From NCBI GenBank assembly GCA_013816615.1, contig JACDED010000011.1, forward strand, positions 1-58,969: a stretch of 58,969 nt of DNA. Direction: 5' to 3'. The notes under the pieces were generated by a model that saw nothing but the letters and a program-made list of their open reading frames with translations, ran no database searches and was not told the origin of the DNA. This document shows, in pieces, positions 56,435 through 58,969 of this stretch (its first letter is position 1; each line of letters begins with the position of its first letter). The translations under genes were made by a program, and so were the position numbers. The stretch comes from Bacteroidota bacterium. GTDB lineage: Bacteria; Bacteroidota; Bacteroidia; B-17B0; Aurantibacillaceae.

Positions 56435-57952
56435 TTACTCAAATATCCTGGTCTTAAAAATTTCTTTCATTTTAGCAAAGTCTTGCTTTGGCTTTTTACA
56501 AATATAGATCCGTTGATAAAGCTCTTCTTCATTGTCTGCATAAGGATTGTAAATCGTCTTTACCAATTTTACTTCTTCAAAATAAGGACTAAAAAAATCA
56601 CCAACTCTATAACTTAAAGCAATGATGGTAGCTGGCATTTGTCCTTTGGGTGTCCAGCTATAAAAGCTTCCGTGATAGGAGAATGCTTTTGGTAAATTGT
56701 AGTCAACTCCCAACAAATTTATGGCACCGGCTTGTCCATAATGTTTGCCCCACAACATAAAATTTTGTTTTTCATTTGTAGGTAAACTGTCGCAAACTGA
56801 TCTTAATTGGTACATGGTTTCTTTCCACTTTTCATTAGTATAATACTCATCATATTTAACTGCATATTTTCCACCTTCAATATCTTTCTTTTCAAATTTG
56901 TAAACAGCTTCTAAATAATGGTTGAAAGAATACACAGGCATTCCGAAAGGAATTAAAATAACACCCACTAATAATAAAATAGTAACAGGATAAAAGATCC
57001 ATTTGTGTTTCTGTAGAGTAAGTTGTTCCCAAAATATGGCACCAAAAGGCAAAATTGTTAAAATAATAGGATAGAAATAATACGGTTTCCCATTTTTAAA
57101 AGATAAAAAAGCAATTGATAAAATAATAGAAATTGCTAATGGAAGGTTTAGTGTTTTATTATTTCTGAAAAGACAAATGAATGCCGGAAGAATGATCAGT
57201 AAGCTGGATAAAGGATTTATATCGATCAGTAAACGCCCTAAAGTTCCTGCGCGTGAAAGTCCAGCTAATTGTGTTTCGTAAAGCCTGCTAAACATTTGCA
57301 ATACAGGAAAGTTGTTAACGTATTGCCAGATCAAATTAGGAAGCAATAATAAAACCACTACAATTATATTTTGCCAGATATGTTGTTGTATAAGTGCCTG
57401 GCGCGTTCTTTTGAAAAATAATAATGCAGATAGACCCACGATGAAAAACAAAGCATCGTACTTGGCACAACAGCCTAAAAAAACAAATGCTGTTAAATAC
57501 CATAAGCTCTTTTTATCAAGGTATTTTACAAAACGTGTTAGTTGATAAAAGCTCAACACCCAAAACAGCTGACTAAAAACTACAGGTTGAAAAAGTTGTT
57601 GTGAGCGACCAAAACTTGGCCCAATAATTATGCACAAGAGAACCAAAAAAATGGCCTTATTTTTTCCGCCTAATTCAATCGTTGTTTTTGCAACGTAGAT
57701 GATAATTAAAATACTTGCAATGTGTGGAAATAAATGATGGACATATACACCAGTACTCCCAAATAGGTTTTGAATAAAAGCAAAAAGTGCTATCAATGGC
57801 GGAAACTCCATATAGCCAAAAGCTAAATGCTTTCCCGCCTCCATATGCAATAATTCATCACCCTGAAAACCCGAATGACTATCGGCAATTAAATGAAGCA
57901 TTAATTTTATAATGCAGAAAATAAAGATTATTAGCTTGGTCTGATTAGTCAT
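56435..57952 (-). CDS. GT39-like polytopic glycosyltransferase
   Basis: This 505-residue inner-membrane protein has about ten membrane segments in its first 350 residues and a soluble C-terminal part of about 150 residues. A G-D-E loop after the first helix (Asp32-Glu33) is where GT-C enzymes carry their catalytic acid. The overall layout is that of the dolichyl-phosphate-mannose / ArnT (GT39) family, which uses polyprenyl-phosphate sugars at the periplasmic face. Substrate and acceptor are unknown. It is a single gene. Confidence 0.85.
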   Translation of the reverse strand: MTNQTKLIIFIFCIIKLMLHLIADSHSGFQGDELLHMEAGKHLAFGYMEFPPLIALFAFIQNLFGSTGVYVHHLFPHIASILIIIYVAKTTIELGGKNKAIFLVLLCIIIGPSFGRSQQLFQPVVFSQLFWVLSFYQLTRFVKYLDKKSLWYLTAFVFLGCCAKYDALFFIVGLSALLFFKRTRQALIQQHIWQNIIVVVLLLLPNLIWQYVNNFPVLQMFSRLYETQLAGLSRAGTLGRLLIDINPLSSLLIILPAFICLFRNNKTLNLPLAISIILSIAFLSFKNGKPYYFYPIILTILPFGAIFWEQLTLQKHKWIFYPVTILLLVGVILIPFGMPVYSFNHYLEAVYKFEKKDIEGGKYAVKYDEYYTNEKWKETMYQLRSVCDSLPTNEKQNFMLWGKHYGQAGAINLLGVDYNLPKAFSYHGSFYSWTPKGQMPATIIALSYRVGDFFSPYFEEVKLVKTIYNPYADNEEELYQRIYICKKPKQDFAKMKEIFKTRIFE

Positions 57953-57994
57953 ATGTTTATTGATTGTTGCCGTTCCTGCTATGTCTCTTTGACA

Positions 57995-58132
57995 TTATTT
58001 TTGATCATATCCTGTTAACCAAAAAAATAATTTCATCTGCTTCTGTTTTTGTACGGCCTTTTTTTTCGCTTTTGTTACATAATGCGGGTAAACGCTTGCA
58101 AAGGATGTTGTAAATACTCTGTGTTTTTCCAT
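57995..58132 (-). pseudogene. Truncated DUF2200 gene
   Basis: The 45-codon frame from the ATG at 58132 begins M-E-K-H-R-V-F-T-T-S-F-A-S-V-Y-P-H-Y-V and ends W-L-T-G-Y-D-Q-K. That matches the first third of DUF2200 proteins, which have about 115 residues. In the middle the expected K-K-G-R-T-K-T-E-A-D-E-I-I-F appears only in a shifted frame between an A8 run and a T7 run, so two compensating indels have occurred. The rest of the gene is missing. It lies just beyond the broken end of the IS21-type element. Confidence 0.7.
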
Positions 58133-58176
58133 TTTCTTGTTGATCAATATGTTTCGATAAAATTCAGTACAAATTG

Positions 58177-58818
58177 CTACCGTTGCTGAGAGAGCTTACG
58201 TTCAGACGCTTTGCGAGCATCCAACAATTTACCTCTCACGGTGTTTAAAGATACAAAAGCCAGCCAGCGGGTGCAAATAAATTTTAGATGAAAATACACT
58301 CCAACGAAGACTTCTACCGATTTTATTTCACCCGTATGCTTATCTACAATATGAAGTTTGCTACCCGTATAATCTACATAGAGTTTATCTCCTGCCTTCT
58401 GCTCAAAGTGTGCGCTTACCTGTTGTTTCTCTTGCCAGTAGTTATATGCTCTGCAAAAGTGGCTGTAAGCGTAGCCTTCGGGTTCTTGTTCTTTATACTC
58501 TAACCATTGGTTCCATCTATCAACGCCCACTCTTGCCAACTCTTTTTCCATTCTAGGGAAATAATCATTTAAACGCTCTAAGCGGCCCTTATTGGCTTTT
58601 GGGAACTTGTGCTTTTCAAAAACACTTTCAAGCACACTGTCATCTTCCTTCAAAAGTTGCTCATAATTCATGCCCAACTCTTCTATCTGGTTAACATACT
58701 TGCGTATGGTTTCCCGATGAAGACCAAGCATTAGCCCTGCCTTGCGATTACTAATCCCATCTTGTTTTAACCGAAGGATCTGTCTTATTTTCTGCATAGT
58801 GATTGTTTTATTTGCCAT
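58177..58818 (-). pseudogene. istA: Truncated IS21-type transposase IstA
   Basis: This 213-codon frame starts with a helix-turn-helix (I-S-N-R-K-A-G-L-M-L-G-L-H-R-E-T-I-R-K-Y-V, about 22-42), then the IstA N-terminal region and the first catalytic Asp in Y-V-D-Y-T-G (Asp149). After about residue 174 (near 58297) the family similarity ends and 39 unrelated residues follow. A full IstA has about 500 residues and the other acidic residues of the DDE site, so this copy is inactive. No istB is present. Transcription would run inward from the IS end at 58969. Confidence 0.85.
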
Positions 58819-58969
58819 AGTCCTTCTATATATTTTACAGAAGGTAATGCTCTAAAAACAACCTTTTTTAAAGTGGCCTATTTTGAATGAGAATCACTGG
58901 TACACTTTGGTGAGAATGAGTGGCCTAGTTTGCGTGAGAATGGGTGGCCTATTTTGATGAGAATATACA
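58297..58969 (-). mobile_element. IS21-family element, 5' fragment
   Basis: The IS end with its multiple subterminal repeats (58872-58969) and the first part of istA remain. The element is cut near 58297. The window stops at TATACA, which is TGTATA on the element strand, the kind of TG...CA terminus expected for IS21. The host sequence beyond the end is not in the window. Confidence 0.75.
58872..58965. repeat. four IS21 subterminal repeats of about 23 bases
   Basis: Four direct copies with consensus near GTGGCCTATTTTGxxTGAGAAT lie at about 58872-58894, 58896-58917, 58919-58941 and 58942-58964; the second is degenerate. IS21-family ends carry such multiple repeats as transposase binding sites. 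Confidence 0.8.

Noticed and set aside
58872-58965. Four short direct repeats, possible CRISPR or iteron array
   Set aside because: There are no spacers, the repeats abut each other, and they lie next to istA at the terminus. They fit IS21 subterminal binding sites better.

Overview
The window (58,969 bases, AT-rich) comes from a member of the phylum Bacteroidota. The evidence is type IX secretion (T9SS) sorting tails of both type A and type B, many SPII lipoproteins with S-C or A-C lipoboxes, TAnnTTTG promoter -7 boxes, weak Shine-Dalgarno sequences, and families typical of the phylum (Omp28, DUF6029, YwqK/MORN, LemA-TPM, DUF7793-like). I cannot name the genus. Both ends look like assembly breaks at repeats. 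The left end starts inside a T9SS type B tail that is duplicated nearly exactly 3.3 kb further on. The right end stops in the terminal repeats of an IS21-type element.

Layout. 1-7.1 kb: tail of one T9SS protein, a complete T9SS surface protein, sucC, two secreted or lipoprotein genes, panB. 7.1-10.4 kb (minus): envelope redox group TlpA-like thioredoxin / DUF6029 barrel / Omp28. 10.6-15 kb (plus): hemL, pgk, a small lipoprotein, ispF, a TsdA-like dihaem cytochrome. 15-18.8 kb: two T9SS type A proteins, one of them a secreted PHP-family protein, with two copies of a structured dispersed repeat. 18.8-22.6 kb: Sua5/TsaC facing hpt, adk and obgE; the adenylate kinase carries a histone-H1-like tail. 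22.6-26.7 kb (minus): T9SS remnant, lipoprotein, then a CX4CH lipoprotein / dihaem oxidoreductase / Rieske / porin operon, facing a DtxR-family regulator at 26.8 kb. 27.4-30.3 kb (minus): frameshifted nhaA, HEAT-repeat protein, two tandem STAS-like paralogues. 30.5-35 kb: alpha-2-macroglobulin-like protein with an intact thioester. 35.6-39.2 kb: AbiC-like membrane protein, HxlR regulator facing an oxidoreductase, YgiD-type dioxygenase. 39.4-45.3 kb: haem lipoprotein, DEAD-box helicase, an 18-residue-repeat protein, HhH and cupin genes, LemA-TPM-TPM operon. 45.3-58 kb: a long minus-strand run of small accessory genes (methyltransferase, YwqK, DinB, cold-shock, PagL-like, GNAT, DUF695, PhzF, GT39), several of them broken. 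58-59 kb: DUF2200 remnant and truncated IS21 istA.

Housekeeping and central metabolism (sucC, panB, hemL, pgk, ispF, sua5, hpt, adk, obgE) fill the left 23 kb. Envelope, redox and stress genes fill the rest. The most unusual items are the adenylate kinase with a lysine/alanine tail that contains two copies of a palindromic repeat in frame; the families of intergenic inverted repeats (10.5, 35.0, 37.05, 41.15 and 41.7 kb); the paired structured repeat at 15.0 and 17.1 kb; a DtxR-type palindrome overlapping a promoter; and several interrupted small genes. I saw no CRISPR array, tRNA or rRNA gene.
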